Assembly (NCBI GenBank): GCA_036403515.1 | Contig: DASWQV010000016.1 | Coordinates: 22,919 to 86,918, forward strand | DNA length: 64,000 bases | From: VRUE01 sp036403515 | Lineage (GTDB): Bacteria; Actinomycetota; Thermoleophilia; Solirubrobacterales; 70-9 | Direction: 5' to 3' | In this document: in pieces, positions 9,983 to 19,141 of the stretch | How the letters are laid out: the number at the start of each line of letters is the position of its first letter | How positions within the stretch are numbered: the stretch's first letter is position 1 | Position numbers and translations under genes: made by a program | The notes under the pieces: generated by a model | Databases searched by the model: none | Told to the model about the DNA's origin: nothing | Seen by the model: the letters and a program-made list of their open reading frames with translations, nothing else

Positions 9983-11122
9983 GTGCGCACCGCCCTGGCC
10001 GTCTTCTCACTGCTGCTCGTCGCCGCCATGTCGATGGCGTCGCACTGGGGCGGGCCTGTTTCATGGGAGACCGACGCGCTCTTCTACCAATCGAAGAGCG
10101 AGGAGATCGGTGGCGCCGACGCGGCGGCTGCCCGCCAGGAGGTCTTCGGCGGTCCGCTCTCTGCTTATGAGCGCGGCATCGAAGCCGACCATCCCGACGA
10201 ACCGGCGCGGGTCAGCGACCCCGCCTGGGTCGAATACAGCTCGACCTTCTACGCGCGGCGGCTTCTGCTGCCGGCACTCGCCGTGGTCATCAAGCCGATC
10301 TTCGGCCTGCGCTCGCTGCAGATTCTCTCGCTGCTCGGCTTCGTCCTCGTCCCGGCCCTGCTCTTCTTGCTGCTGCGCCGGCGGCTCCCGTTCGCGATCA
10401 GCATCGGGGTTGCCGCCGCGGTGATCCTCTGGCCGCCGCTGCGTGCCTGGGCCGTCTTTCCGTTGACCGACAGCAGCGGCCTGGCCCTGCTGATCGCGGC
10501 GCTGCTCTGCGCCCTGCTGACGATCGAGCGTGGCCGGCGCTGGCTGGCGCCATGGTTTGCCTGCGTCCTCGCGCTGGCGTTCACCCGCGACATCGCCTTC
10601 ATTCCCGTCATTGCCGCCCTCAGCCTGCTCGTGGCGCGGCGCGACCGAGCCAGTTTGGGCCTCGCCGGCATCGGCATCCTGGCGGCGCTGCCGGCCCTCT
10701 TCGTCCACGGCGTCTCGGAGTCCAAGGAGCTCGCCTACGTCTTCTCCAACCACACGATCCCGACCGACACCAGCTGGGCGGCAGTGCTACCCAAGTACCC
10801 GTCGAACTTCGCTCAGATGCTCGGCCGCTACGGCGACTACGCGGCGGCCAACCCGCTGGTCGTCCTGATTGCCCTCGGCGGCATCGTCGCCTCTTTCGCC
10901 CTGGCGCCGCGCCGCGACACGCTGACGATCCTGCTCTGGTCGACGGTTCCGGGCTACATGCTGCTGATGGCTGTCGGCCCCGCCTTCTCGGGCTTCCGCT
11001 ATGAGCTCGTCCTGGTCCCGTTGATCGCCTATGGCTACGGCCACCTCGCCGAGCGAGTGCTCCGCCGGGTCGGCGAGACGAGGGGCAACCGCGAGCTCGC
11101 CGGCGGCGCGGTTCGGTCGTGA
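9983..11122 (+). CDS. Polytopic membrane protein of the polysaccharide cluster
   Basis: 379 residues. An N-terminal hydrophobic segment is followed by a roughly 80-residue polar loop containing WGGPVSWETDALFYQSKS, then by about eight hydrophobic segments (for example LLGFVLVPALLFLLL, AAAVILWPPLRAWAVF, IGILAALPALFV, YMLLMAVGPAFSGFRYELV). The long first loop with acidic residues recalls GT-C type membrane glycosyltransferases of the ArnT/PMT type, but I do not see a decisive motif. The start is a GTG at 9983 and the stop overlaps the next gene as GTGA. It is divergent from the giant gene, with about 130 bases of shared upstream DNA. The role in polysaccharide assembly is inferred from position. 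Confidence 0.7.
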   Translation: MRTALAVFSLLLVAAMSMASHWGGPVSWETDALFYQSKSEEIGGADAAAARQEVFGGPLSAYERGIEADHPDEPARVSDPAWVEYSSTFYARRLLLPALAVVIKPIFGLRSLQILSLLGFVLVPALLFLLLRRRLPFAISIGVAAAVILWPPLRAWAVFPLTDSSGLALLIAALLCALLTIERGRRWLAPWFACVLALAFTRDIAFIPVIAALSLLVARRDRASLGLAGIGILAALPALFVHGVSESKELAYVFSNHTIPTDTSWAAVLPKYPSNFAQMLGRYGDYAAANPLVVLIALGGIVASFALAPRRDTLTILLWSTVPGYMLLMAVGPAFSGFRYELVLVPLIAYGYGHLAERVLRRVGETRGNRELAGGAVRS

Positions 11123-12348
11123 GCTCGCCGGCGGTGACGCCCGGCCGCCTGGAGGCCCCGGCGGTTCTGCTGATTGCGGTCCACAGCGCAGCCCCCGGCG
11201 GCGCGCAGGCGATGGCCCTGGCCCAGGCGGAATGCTTCGCCCGACGCTGCTCGATCATCGCCGCCGTGCCAGAGGGCCCGCTTCGTGAGCGCTTCGCCGC
11301 CTGCGGGGCGACGATCGCCCCGGCTCCGTCGCTGCCCACCTGGGAGGTCTCCGTGGGTCGCTGGGCACTGCAACTGCTGCGCAGCTGTGCCGACGCCTTT
11401 CGCCTGGCGCGCGTAATCCGGCGTGGCGAGGTCGATGCGGTGCTGACCAGCAGCACCGTTCTGCTTGCCCCGGTACTGGCTGCCAGGCTCGCCCGCATCC
11501 CGTCCTTTTCCCACGCCCGCGAGTGGCCGACGACCCGGTCCGGCAAGGCGGTCTTCTGGCTGCAGCGGCGCTGTGCCGATGTCGTCGTGGCCATATCTGA
11601 CGGCGTCGCGGCCCGGTTTTCCGGCGGCGGCCGGGCTCGAGTCGTCTGTATCCCCGACGGGATAACGGCGGGTGAGCGCCCGCCGGCACCCGCCGCTCTG
11701 GGGCGCCCGCTGCGGCTGTGCGTCATTGGCAGCCTTACCGGGGGGGACGGAAAGGGCCAGCATCGAGCCGTTGAGACACTTGCCAACCTCGTCGACCTAG
11801 GGCTCGACTCGACCTTGAGTGTTGTCGGCCCCACGCTCGACGAGGCCTATGCCGAGCGAGTTCGCGACACAGCTCGCCGCCTCGGCGTGAGGGGGCGCGT
11901 CGAGCTGACCGGTTCGGTCGACGACGTGCCGGCGCTGCTGCGCGATCACGACGCCCTGCTTTTCTGTTCGAGCCAGGGCGCCGACGTGACTCCGCTGGTC
12001 CTGATGGAGGCCCTGGTTGAGGAGCGCCCGGTCGTCGCGGCGGACGTCGGCAGCGTCGCCGAGGTTCTGCTCGACGGCGAATGCGGCGCTGTCGTCCCTG
12101 CTGAGGACCCGGGCGCGATGGCCGCCGCCGTGGTCGCCCTCGCGGCCGATCCAAAGGTGGCGAGGGAGCAGGCGCGCCGTGGCGCCGAGCGAGTCAGGCG
12201 CGCCTACGATCGCCAGGCGGGACTCGAGCGCCTGTGGGGTGAGATCGTCGCCGAAAAGGCCGCTCGCGGCCCCGCACAAGTTCCTCCATCTCTCATCCGT
12301 TTCTCCGACGATCACTCCCGTGACTCCATCGCCCACGTCGATCGCTAG
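11119..12348 (+). CDS. Glycosyltransferase family 4
   Basis: 409 residues with the GT-B layout. The N-terminal acceptor half contains HSAAPGGAQAMALAQAE, and the C-terminal GT4 donor half begins near residue 190 (LCVIGSLTGGDGKGQHRAVE). It carries VVGPTLDEAYAERVRDTA, the loop GRVELTGSVDDVPALL, and the donor-binding motif PLVLMEALVEERPVVAADVG with the conserved EALVEERP glutamate. It probably transfers a nucleotide-activated hexose to a lipid-linked glycan on the cytoplasmic face. The GTG start overlaps the preceding TGA, and the next gene follows after 6 bases, consistent with one operon. Donor and acceptor are unknown. Confidence 0.88.
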   Translation: MSSPAVTPGRLEAPAVLLIAVHSAAPGGAQAMALAQAECFARRCSIIAAVPEGPLRERFAACGATIAPAPSLPTWEVSVGRWALQLLRSCADAFRLARVIRRGEVDAVLTSSTVLLAPVLAARLARIPSFSHAREWPTTRSGKAVFWLQRRCADVVVAISDGVAARFSGGGRARVVCIPDGITAGERPPAPAALGRPLRLCVIGSLTGGDGKGQHRAVETLANLVDLGLDSTLSVVGPTLDEAYAERVRDTARRLGVRGRVELTGSVDDVPALLRDHDALLFCSSQGADVTPLVLMEALVEERPVVAADVGSVAEVLLDGECGAVVPAEDPGAMAAAVVALAADPKVAREQARRGAERVRRAYDRQAGLERLWGEIVAEKAARGPAQVPPSLIRFSDDHSRDSIAHVDR

Positions 12349-12354
12349 GACCGC

Positions 12355-13215
12355 GTGAAATTCATCTACTTCCTCAAAGAGCTCTGGCAGCGACGCCTTG
12401 CCGTCATCCTCGCCGCGATCGTCGCGGCCGCGGTCGCCGTGCTGGTCGTCTACAGCGTCAGCCTCTTGCCGCCTTCGCTTGGCAAGCGCGATCACGTCGA
12501 AGCGCGCGGCTCGATCGAGATCCTGATCGACTCGGCCAGGTCGCCGATCGCCGACGTGGGGCGGAACTTGGAACCGCTGACGGCACGGGCGGGCGTCTTT
12601 GCCCGCTACATCGCCGGCGGCAACGTGATCGAGCAGATTTCCAAGGCGACGGGCATCCCGATCGGGCAGATCGAAGTGGCCGGGCCGGCGCCGTTGCCGG
12701 GTGAGGCGATCGGCGCCACCGCGCCGCCGGCCAACATACGCCCGTACGGCATGCAGATCGTCCAGCGCGACGAGCTGCCAATCGTCAACGTCGAAACCCG
12801 AGCTCCGACAGTTGACGAGGCTCGCGAACTTGCCGCGGCGACGCCGGCTGCGGTGCGCGACATCGTCGCGAAGATTCAGCGGGCGGAAAACGTCCCGGAT
12901 TCCAAGCGGGTCACCTTCCGCGTGCTCGGGCCGGCCCAGGCCGTCACCGCCACGGAAGCGCTTGGCGCCAAGGTGGCGATCGGGGTCTTCATCGCCGTCT
13001 TCGGCCTTGGGCTGTTGCTGATCTTTGGCCTGCCTCGCCTGATCGATGCCTGGCGCTCGGTCGATGCCGAGCCGCCCGCCCACGAGCAGTTCGGAGTGTT
13101 CCCCCATATTCCCCCGGCCCTACCGGGAGAACCGGCCGCACCGCCGGCTCTCGCCCCTGCGGAGACAATCGCTGAGCGAGCGCAGTTGGAGATGCGCCGC
13201 GGCGGCGATGGCTGA
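12355..13215 (+). CDS. Wzz-like chain-length determinant / polysaccharide copolymerase, paralogue 1
   Basis: 286 residues. It has an N-terminal transmembrane helix (RRLAVILAAIVAAAVAVLVVYSV), an extracytoplasmic region of about 190 residues, and a second transmembrane helix near residues 203-224 (VAIGVFIAVFGLGLLLIFGL), then a proline-rich cytoplasmic tail. This is the topology of chain-length proteins and of BY-kinase adaptor subunits. There is no Walker-type tyrosine kinase domain here or adjacent. It is a paralogue of 16908-17750; both share VYSVxLLPPS after the first helix. The start is a GTG at 12355 with AGGA 5 bases upstream. The 3' end overlaps wzx by 8 bases. Confidence 0.75.
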   Translation: MKFIYFLKELWQRRLAVILAAIVAAAVAVLVVYSVSLLPPSLGKRDHVEARGSIEILIDSARSPIADVGRNLEPLTARAGVFARYIAGGNVIEQISKATGIPIGQIEVAGPAPLPGEAIGATAPPANIRPYGMQIVQRDELPIVNVETRAPTVDEARELAAATPAAVRDIVAKIQRAENVPDSKRVTFRVLGPAQAVTATEALGAKVAIGVFIAVFGLGLLLIFGLPRLIDAWRSVDAEPPAHEQFGVFPHIPPALPGEPAAPPALAPAETIAERAQLEMRRGGDG

Positions 13216-14749
13216 CGAGCCACAGGTTTCGCGCCGCGAGCTTCGCGAGGCGACGCTCGAGGGGGTGCGCTGGATCTCGGCGACGCGGCTCGCCTTTGAG
13301 GTCGTCGCCGTCGCCGGAGCGGTGGTGCTGGCGCACCTCGTGCCTCCCGCCGCCTACGGGCGTTTTGCGATCGCCCTGGTCATCCCCGAGATCGCCCTCT
13401 CGCTCGTCAACGAGGGGCTCGGCACGCCGCTGGTGCGCCACCAGGCGGTCACCCACCGCCATACCGAGGGCACGATGGCAATCGGCGTCGCCGGCGGGCT
13501 GGCGCTGACGGCGCTGACCTATTTCGTCGCGCCACTGCTGACAACCCCGCTGTTCGGCGCCGACACGACCGAGCTGATCCAGCTCTACTCGCCGGTCTTC
13601 ACGATCGCCGGGGTAATGATCGTGCCGCTGGCGATGCTGCAGCGGCGGCTCGAGTTCAACCGCATCGGTATCTCTGAAGTGGCCTCGGCCGCCGTCACGA
13701 CGGTGGTCTCGATCGCCCTGGCCCTGGCCGGGCTCGACGCGGAGGCCTTCGTGCTGGGCAGTATCGCCGGCATCTTTGCCTGGGCAGTGGTCCTGCTGCT
13801 CTTGGCCGGGGCGACGCCACTGCCTTTCTGGCGCGGCGCCGAGATGCGCGAGATCGCCGCGACCGGGGCTCCGGCGGCCGGCGCCGGGCTCGCCGGGATC
13901 GGCAGCCGCAACGTCGACTACGCGATTCTCGGTGCCCGGCTGACGCCTTCCGCGGTCGGCTTCTACTACCGCGCCTTCACGCTGGGCGTCGAATACGAGC
14001 GAAAGGTCAGCGGAATCGTCTCGCGGATCGCCTTCCCGGTCTATTCGCGGACCAAGGACATGGTCCACCTGCGCTCGGTGCGGCGGCGGATCGTCCGTCT
14101 CAACGCGACCCTGATCTTTCCGCTGATGGTCTTCTTCATCGTCGTCGCCCCGGTCCTCGTACCGTGGCTGTTCGGCGCCCGCTGGGAGCCCGCCGTCGTG
14201 CTGGCTCAGATCCTCGCGGTCGCTGGCATGGCGGGGACGCTGAAGAACACGATCGACCCGCTCGTCCTCGCGGCGGGAAAGCCGCGCTCGCTGATGGTCT
14301 TCAACGTCTGCGAAGTCGCGCTCTACGCCGGCATGCTCTTCCTCGTCTCCTCGGGGGGCGATCTGGTCCTGGTCTGCGCCGCGGTGGCCGGCTTCAGGGT
14401 GGCGGCGTTGATCGGCTCCTACGCCCTCCTGCTCGGCCCGGTCCTCGAAAGCTCGGTGTTCGAGCTCCTCGACGACGCCGGCCCGGCCCTGCTCGGCTGC
14501 CTCGCTCTCGCCGCCGCGGCGCTGCCGCTGCGACTCTTCCTCGACGTCCCGGTTGTGCCGTTGCTGGCCGCCTGTGCGGCAGCCGGGTTCACCGCCTACG
14601 CCATCGTGCTGCGCCTCGCCAGCCCGGCCTCCTGGGCCGACATCCTGCTGATCGTCAGCCGCCTCGTCCCCTGGCTGGGAGTCGAGAGCCCCCGTCGGGC
14701 GATCAATGGCGACCTCGCGGTCGGTATGCCCGCCGCTGTCGTCGAATAG
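13208..14749 (+). CDS. Wzx-type lipid-linked oligosaccharide flippase
   Basis: 513 residues, with about 12-14 hydrophobic segments. It has the N-terminal signature of the polysaccharide transport (MATE/PST) family: SATRLAFEVVAVAGAVVLAHLVPPAAYGRFAIALV. It is predicted to move undecaprenyl-linked repeat units across the membrane for Wzy polymerisation. I chose the ATG at 13208 because the product then begins MADEPQVSRRELREATLEG, typical for the family; earlier in-frame codons lie inside the preceding gene. The gene overlaps that gene by 8 bases, so they are probably co-translated. A long inverted repeat lies just downstream, between it and the convergent methyltransferase gene. Confidence 0.88.
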   Translation: MADEPQVSRRELREATLEGVRWISATRLAFEVVAVAGAVVLAHLVPPAAYGRFAIALVIPEIALSLVNEGLGTPLVRHQAVTHRHTEGTMAIGVAGGLALTALTYFVAPLLTTPLFGADTTELIQLYSPVFTIAGVMIVPLAMLQRRLEFNRIGISEVASAAVTTVVSIALALAGLDAEAFVLGSIAGIFAWAVVLLLLAGATPLPFWRGAEMREIAATGAPAAGAGLAGIGSRNVDYAILGARLTPSAVGFYYRAFTLGVEYERKVSGIVSRIAFPVYSRTKDMVHLRSVRRRIVRLNATLIFPLMVFFIVVAPVLVPWLFGARWEPAVVLAQILAVAGMAGTLKNTIDPLVLAAGKPRSLMVFNVCEVALYAGMLFLVSSGGDLVLVCAAVAGFRVAALIGSYALLLGPVLESSVFELLDDAGPALLGCLALAAAALPLRLFLDVPVVPLLAACAAAGFTAYAIVLRLASPASWADILLIVSRLVPWLGVESPRRAINGDLAVGMPAAVVE

Positions 14750-14773
14750 CCCGATATTCCCTCATAGGTGGGG

Positions 14774-14917
14774 AGGAGCCTGGTTGCCCTCCAGGCGAAT
14801 TGACACCCCAAGAGCTTTGCTCTGGGGGTGAATGAGGAGCGCGGCCTGCGGCCGCGCAATGGCCGGATTGCATTTCCGCCGCTTCGCGACATTCGCCTGG
14901 AGGGCAACCAGACTCCT
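14774..14917. repeat. Long inverted repeat between convergent genes
   Basis: The 27-base arms 14774-14800 and 14891-14917 are reverse complements with a single mismatch (position 6 of the arm). Between them lie two smaller hairpins, CACCCCAAGAGC/GCTCTGGGGGTG (14804-14830) and a GCGGCC-rich palindrome near 14838-14856. There is no reading frame that suggests a transposase. It fills most of the gap between the wzx stop and the stop of the convergent methyltransferase gene. It could act as a bidirectional terminator or be a small non-autonomous palindromic element. Confidence 0.85.
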
Positions 14918-14919
14918 CG

Positions 14920-15846
14920 CTACGGGCTCGGATAAGCCGAGCTTCGAAAGCAGCAGCGTGAGACCAGAAGCTTCGAACCCAGCGCCGCGAAAGCAAGGTT
15001 TGGAAAAGCTTCGGGTGAAGAAGCGCTGCGGGCACGCCCTTTGAAGCTTGCGGCACTGCCCGCCCCAACGACTTGGGACATAGCCTCTGCCCGAGTTGCG
15101 GTCTTGCGAGCAATGACGATGAACTCGTGGTTATTGGTCTCGGTTGCGACGACCTCGAAGGGCAGTCCGTAGGCCTCGCGGGCGCGAAGCATCAGGGCCA
15201 GGAACGAGGTCAGCGTGAAGGTGTGGAAGTGGATCGAGTAGTCCTGCCGCTCGAGCGCCGACGCGTGTTCGGCGACGTCGCCCTCGGGGACCTTGATCGC
15301 GAGGCGGCTCCATTCCTCGTAGTGCAGAGATCGCGAGCCCTCGGGCCCCTGCTCGTGGTCGCGCAGGAGGTGCTCGAGCGAGGTCTCCTCGCGCTCGCGA
15401 TCGAAGTCGGTGCGGCGACGATCCGGCGCCGCAAGGTAGAGGACGCCTCCCTCGCGCAGGACGCGTGCGTGCGAGAGCAGGGCACCGATCGGGTCCTGGC
15501 AGTGCTCGATCAGGTGGTTGACGATGACGAAGTCCATCGAGGCATCGGGAACCGAGGTGAGCGCCTCGCCGTCGTCTATGAAGTCGGGGTTGACCAGCTC
15601 GTACTCGTCGAGCTCGGGGTAGTGGGCGCGCAGGTCAGCGACGCTCATCCGGTCGACGTAACGGGCGCGGGCGCCGCGGGGCAGCGACAGCGGCAGGTGC
15701 AGGGCGCCGACCTCGAGCCCGTCCCCCTCCAGGTAGCGCCCGGCGAGGTGGCGGCGCACGGCGATGTGACGGCGCTCGGATGCGAAGACAAGCCGTCGAG
15801 TCGCGTCCTTCGCCCGCCTCACCTTTCGCCGCAGCGCGGTTTGCAT
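14920..15846 (-). CDS. SAM-dependent methyltransferase (type 11 class I)
   Basis: 308 residues from the ATG at 15846 (MQTALRRKVRRAKD). The class I core is visible: GDGLEVGALHLPLSLPRGAR replaces the classical motif I glycine loop, then VPDASMDFVIVNHLIEHCQDP and LREGGVLYLAAPDRRRTDF. The EVGALHxP form and VNHLIEHxxDP are characteristic of methyltransferases found in surface-glycan clusters. Residues after about 255 form a tail of low similarity that ends 3 bases from the inverted repeat at 14774-14917. It is divergent from the GT2 gene at 15901. The acceptor is probably a sugar of the polysaccharide (inference). Confidence 0.8.
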   Translation of the reverse strand: MQTALRRKVRRAKDATRRLVFASERRHIAVRRHLAGRYLEGDGLEVGALHLPLSLPRGARARYVDRMSVADLRAHYPELDEYELVNPDFIDDGEALTSVPDASMDFVIVNHLIEHCQDPIGALLSHARVLREGGVLYLAAPDRRRTDFDREREETSLEHLLRDHEQGPEGSRSLHYEEWSRLAIKVPEGDVAEHASALERQDYSIHFHTFTLTSFLALMLRAREAYGLPFEVVATETNNHEFIVIARKTATRAEAMSQVVGAGSAASFKGRARSASSPEAFPNLAFAALGSKLLVSRCCFRSSAYPSP

Positions 15847-15900
15847 GCTGAGATAACGGCCGGCCGTGGTCGCCTCTTTCGTGCGCAAGCGCAGGCCTCC

Positions 15901-16848
15901 ATGACCCGTTTCTTGCAGTGGATGCCCGAACACCGCCTGCTGATCATCACCCCGGTGCGCAACGAGGCCGCTCACATCGAGCGGGTGGCCCGCGGCCTGG
16001 CCGAGCAGACGCGGCGACCCGAGCACTGGCTCGTGGTCGACGACGGCTCCGACGACGAGACGCCGCAGATTCTCCATCGCCTCGCCAACGAGCTCGATTT
16101 CATGCACGTCGTCTCAACGCCGCAAGGCTTCACCGCCGCTTCCAACGACCGGCTCAAGGTCGCCGCCGCCCCGAGGGCTTTCAACTACGGCCTGCACACG
16201 ATCGACCCTAGGGAGCTTTCGCTCTTCACCCATCTCGGCAAGCTCGACGGCGACATCGAGCTGCGCCTCGACTACTTCGCCACTCTGCTCGCCGAGTTCG
16301 ACCGCAACCCGCGGCTCGGCATCGGCGGCGGCGTCGTGCTCGAGGAGCACGACGGCGAGTGGGCGCCGACTTCGAGTGCCCCCGAACACGTGCGCGGCGC
16401 CCTCAAGCTCTACACACGCGAGTGCTTCGCCGCGATCGGCGGCGTTTGGGAGCGCCTCGGCTGGGATGGGATCGACGAGGTGACGGCGCGGATGCACGGC
16501 TTCGAGACCCGCTCCTTCGGTTGCTGCGAGGCGCTTCACCATCGTCACACCGGCAGCGCCGACGGCCGTCTGCGCGGCCATGTCCGCTGGGGCGAAGCCC
16601 ACTGGATCCTTTATCACGGCCTGCCCTGGACGGCGCTGCGGGCGGCCAAGGTGGCGCGGATCAAGCCACGCGGCGCATCCGGCGCCGCCTACCTCTACGG
16701 CTATCTTCGCGCGGCCGTCAGCCGCGTGCCGCGGGTCGACGTCGAGGGGTACCGAAAGTTCGTTCGCGCTGAGCAATACCGCCGCATCGCCGCTCGCCTG
16801 CGACGCCCAAGCGCTCCAGGCGGCGCGGTCCCCTTCGCGGGGGGATGA
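15901..16848 (+). CDS. Glycosyltransferase family 2
   Basis: 315 residues from the ATG at 15901; an internal ATG at 15922 is an alternative. The N-terminal GT-A fold is clear: LLIITPVRNEAAHIERV, then WLVVDDGSDDETPQIL, and the DGD metal-binding motif in LGKLDGDIELRLDYF. A further acidic stretch, GWDGIDEVTARMHGF, fits the catalytic-base region. There is no long hydrophobic C-terminus, so the protein is cytosolic or peripheral. It sits between the divergent methyltransferase and the second Wzz-like gene. Sugar specificity is unknown. Confidence 0.87.
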   Translation: MTRFLQWMPEHRLLIITPVRNEAAHIERVARGLAEQTRRPEHWLVVDDGSDDETPQILHRLANELDFMHVVSTPQGFTAASNDRLKVAAAPRAFNYGLHTIDPRELSLFTHLGKLDGDIELRLDYFATLLAEFDRNPRLGIGGGVVLEEHDGEWAPTSSAPEHVRGALKLYTRECFAAIGGVWERLGWDGIDEVTARMHGFETRSFGCCEALHHRHTGSADGRLRGHVRWGEAHWILYHGLPWTALRAAKVARIKPRGASGAAYLYGYLRAAVSRVPRVDVEGYRKFVRAEQYRRIAARLRRPSAPGGAVPFAGG

Positions 16849-16907
16849 AAGAAGGCCACTCCGCGGCCCGTTTCTAGTTCGCGGTGTAAGCACGCCGAGC
16901 TCAAACC

Positions 16908-17750
16908 ATGGAACTGGCGCGAACCCTCAAGACCCTCTGGATCCGGCGCCGGCTGGTTGCCCTCGGCGCCGTGATCGCGGCGCTTGCCGCGCTGCTCAGC
17001 GTCTACAGCGTCGGCCTCCTGCCGCCCTCGATGACCAGCCGCACCAATGTCTTCGCGACGGCCTCTACCCAGCTTCTGGTCGACGCCCCCGACTCCGCCT
17101 TCGCCGATCTCGAAAACGACCTGACGCCGCTGGAGACGAGGGCCAGCGTCTTCGCCCGCTTCCTGGCAAGCCCGGTGGCGCTGCAGCTGATCGCCCAGGA
17201 AGCCAAGGTGCCGCTCAGCTCGATCGAGGCAGAGGGACCGTACGACATCAACCTGCCGGTGATCCAGCAGGAGCCGACCGCCGGCCAGCGCAGCTCGCAG
17301 ATCATCGGCGAGGGCGCCCTCTACAGGCTGCGCTTCGAGAACAACCCGGTGCTCCCCGTCGTCTCGGTCTTCGCCCAGGCGCCGACGGAAACCGAGGCGA
17401 TCGACCTCGCCAACGCCGCGCCGGGAGCCCTGCGCACCTATATCAACGGGATCCAGCAGCAGCAGCACACCCCGGATAGCCGCCGGGTGGTGATTCGCAA
17501 GCTCGGCGAAGCGACCGGCGGGGTGGTGAACGCGGGAGCCAATGTCCAGATCGGCATGCTCGTCTTCGTCATCGTCTTCGGCGCCTGGTGCATGCTGCTG
17601 ATCCCCGCCCAGACGATCGCCCGCGGTTGGCGCGAAGCCAATCCCTACGGCGACGTCGAGTCGAGCAGGGCGCATCGGCCTGGCGGTTACGAGCGCGAAC
17701 CTCAGGATGGATTCGGTCACTCGGGCGGCGAGCACGAGCGGGTGCGCTGA
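16908..17750 (+). CDS. Wzz-like chain-length determinant / polysaccharide copolymerase, paralogue 2
   Basis: 280 residues with the same topology as the protein at 12355-13215. The first transmembrane helix is LVALGAVIAALAALLSVYSV, followed by the shared GLLPPS segment, an extracytoplasmic domain, a second helix near residues 210-232 (IGMLVFVIVFGAWCMLLI) and a polar cytoplasmic tail. It probably sets chain length together with the Wzy-like protein encoded immediately downstream; the two genes overlap by one base as TGATG. No autokinase domain is present. Confidence 0.75.
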   Translation: MELARTLKTLWIRRRLVALGAVIAALAALLSVYSVGLLPPSMTSRTNVFATASTQLLVDAPDSAFADLENDLTPLETRASVFARFLASPVALQLIAQEAKVPLSSIEAEGPYDINLPVIQQEPTAGQRSSQIIGEGALYRLRFENNPVLPVVSVFAQAPTETEAIDLANAAPGALRTYINGIQQQQHTPDSRRVVIRKLGEATGGVVNAGANVQIGMLVFVIVFGAWCMLLIPAQTIARGWREANPYGDVESSRAHRPGGYEREPQDGFGHSGGEHERVR

Positions 17751-19141
17751 TGAGGGCCGTAACGCGGTCCCTGCCGATGATGCATGGGGAGGATGCCTGG
17801 CCGCACACCCGGCGTCCCCTGCCCTGGCTGTTCGCGGCGCTGCTGGCGATGATCTTCCTCGTCCCCTTCGACGCGATGCAGCTCAAGGTGAGCATGCCGG
17901 TCAGCTCTGACTTCGATCGCTTCCTGGTCATCGCGATCGTGGTCACCTGGGGGATGGGTACGGCTTTCGGCAAGCCGCGGATGGTCGAACGGCTGCGGCC
18001 GGCGGGCTGGGCGGTCGGGATGATCGCCTTTCTCCTCGTCGCGGTCGCCAGCATCGCCTTCAACGTCGAGCGGATCACCAACCTGGGTGAATGGGACGAC
18101 GCGCAGAAGCACCTCGCCGTGCTCTTCTCGCTTGCCGCGGTCTTCGCGATCGTCACCCTGCACCTACGCGCCTCCGAGCTGCGCGCCTTCTCGATCCTGA
18201 TCGTGATCCTCGCCGTGATCACGGCAACAGGGACGATCTACGAGAAGAAGACCGGCTACAACGTCTTCTACGAAACCTCCGCGGTCGTCTTCTTGCCGAT
18301 CGCCGATGTCGAACCATCGCCGACCGACGTCAACCCGGACCCGAGCACGACGCCGCGCCCGACGATCACCGGCCCAACCCGGCACGCGCTCTCGGTCACC
18401 TCGATCCTCGGCATGGCGCTGCCCTTTGCCGTCGTGTTGGCGGCGATGACGCCGATCCGCCGGCGCCGCATCCTCTGGGGCCTCGCCGCCTGCGTGATCA
18501 TCGCCGGGGCGTTGATCACGCAGCGAAAGTCGGGGGCGGTCGTACCCGCGATGGCGCTCCTCGTCCTCTTCGTCCTGCGCCCGCGCCAGCTCCTGCGCCT
18601 GGCGCCGTACGGGGTGGTCGCGCTTGCCGTCGCGCTTGTCCTCACGCCGGGAATCTTCAGCACCGTGCGCGAGCTGGGCCAAACCCAGAACCAGGACTCG
18701 ACCGAGGGGCGGACCTCCGACTACCCGGCGGTCGTGCCCGACGTTCTCACCCGGCCGATCATCGGTCGCGGCTTCGGCACCCTCGACTCAGAACGCGTCG
18801 ATACCTACCGGATCTTCGACAACGAGTACCTGGGACAGCTCTTCCAGATCGGCGCCCTCGGCCTGCTCGCCTTCATCGCCCTGATCGTGACGCCGCTCTT
18901 CGTCGCTCGCTCGGTGCTGCGCTCCGACGACCCGGTGCGCGGCCCCCCGGCGCTGGCCGCCGGCGCCGCCTGCCTTGCCTTCGGCGTCGCCTGCTCGCTC
19001 TACGACATCCTCACCTTCCCACAGGCGCCGTACCTGTTCCTCTTCATGGCGGCGATGTGCACCTGCGCGGCCTCGGTCGAGGTTCCGGCGGGCTGGACGG
19101 CACGGGTGCCACCGGTGATGCGCCGTGCGGTGACGGCATGA
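17750..19141 (+). CDS. Wzy/O-antigen-ligase-like polysaccharide polymerase
   Basis: 463 residues, with about ten to twelve hydrophobic segments. A long extracytoplasmic loop (about residues 300-370) contains GRTSDYPAVVPDVLTRPIIGRGFGT, the pattern of the O-antigen ligase/polymerase Wzy_C domain (a conserved Arg, then G-x-G-F-G-T). The N-terminus (LPWLFAALLAMIFLVPFDA) is membrane-inserting. The start at 17750 is chosen because it overlaps the upstream TGA by one base and yields a normal N-terminus. It probably polymerises flipped repeat units together with Wzx (13208) and the two Wzz-like proteins. Confidence 0.82.
   Translation: MRAVTRSLPMMHGEDAWPHTRRPLPWLFAALLAMIFLVPFDAMQLKVSMPVSSDFDRFLVIAIVVTWGMGTAFGKPRMVERLRPAGWAVGMIAFLLVAVASIAFNVERITNLGEWDDAQKHLAVLFSLAAVFAIVTLHLRASELRAFSILIVILAVITATGTIYEKKTGYNVFYETSAVVFLPIADVEPSPTDVNPDPSTTPRPTITGPTRHALSVTSILGMALPFAVVLAAMTPIRRRRILWGLAACVIIAGALITQRKSGAVVPAMALLVLFVLRPRQLLRLAPYGVVALAVALVLTPGIFSTVRELGQTQNQDSTEGRTSDYPAVVPDVLTRPIIGRGFGTLDSERVDTYRIFDNEYLGQLFQIGALGLLAFIALIVTPLFVARSVLRSDDPVRGPPALAAGAACLAFGVACSLYDILTFPQAPYLFLFMAAMCTCAASVEVPAGWTARVPPVMRRAVTA

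Noticed and set aside
14774..14917. Insertion sequence with terminal inverted repeats
   Set aside because: Only 90 bases lie between the arms, with no transposase frame and no visible target duplication; it is kept as a palindromic element only.
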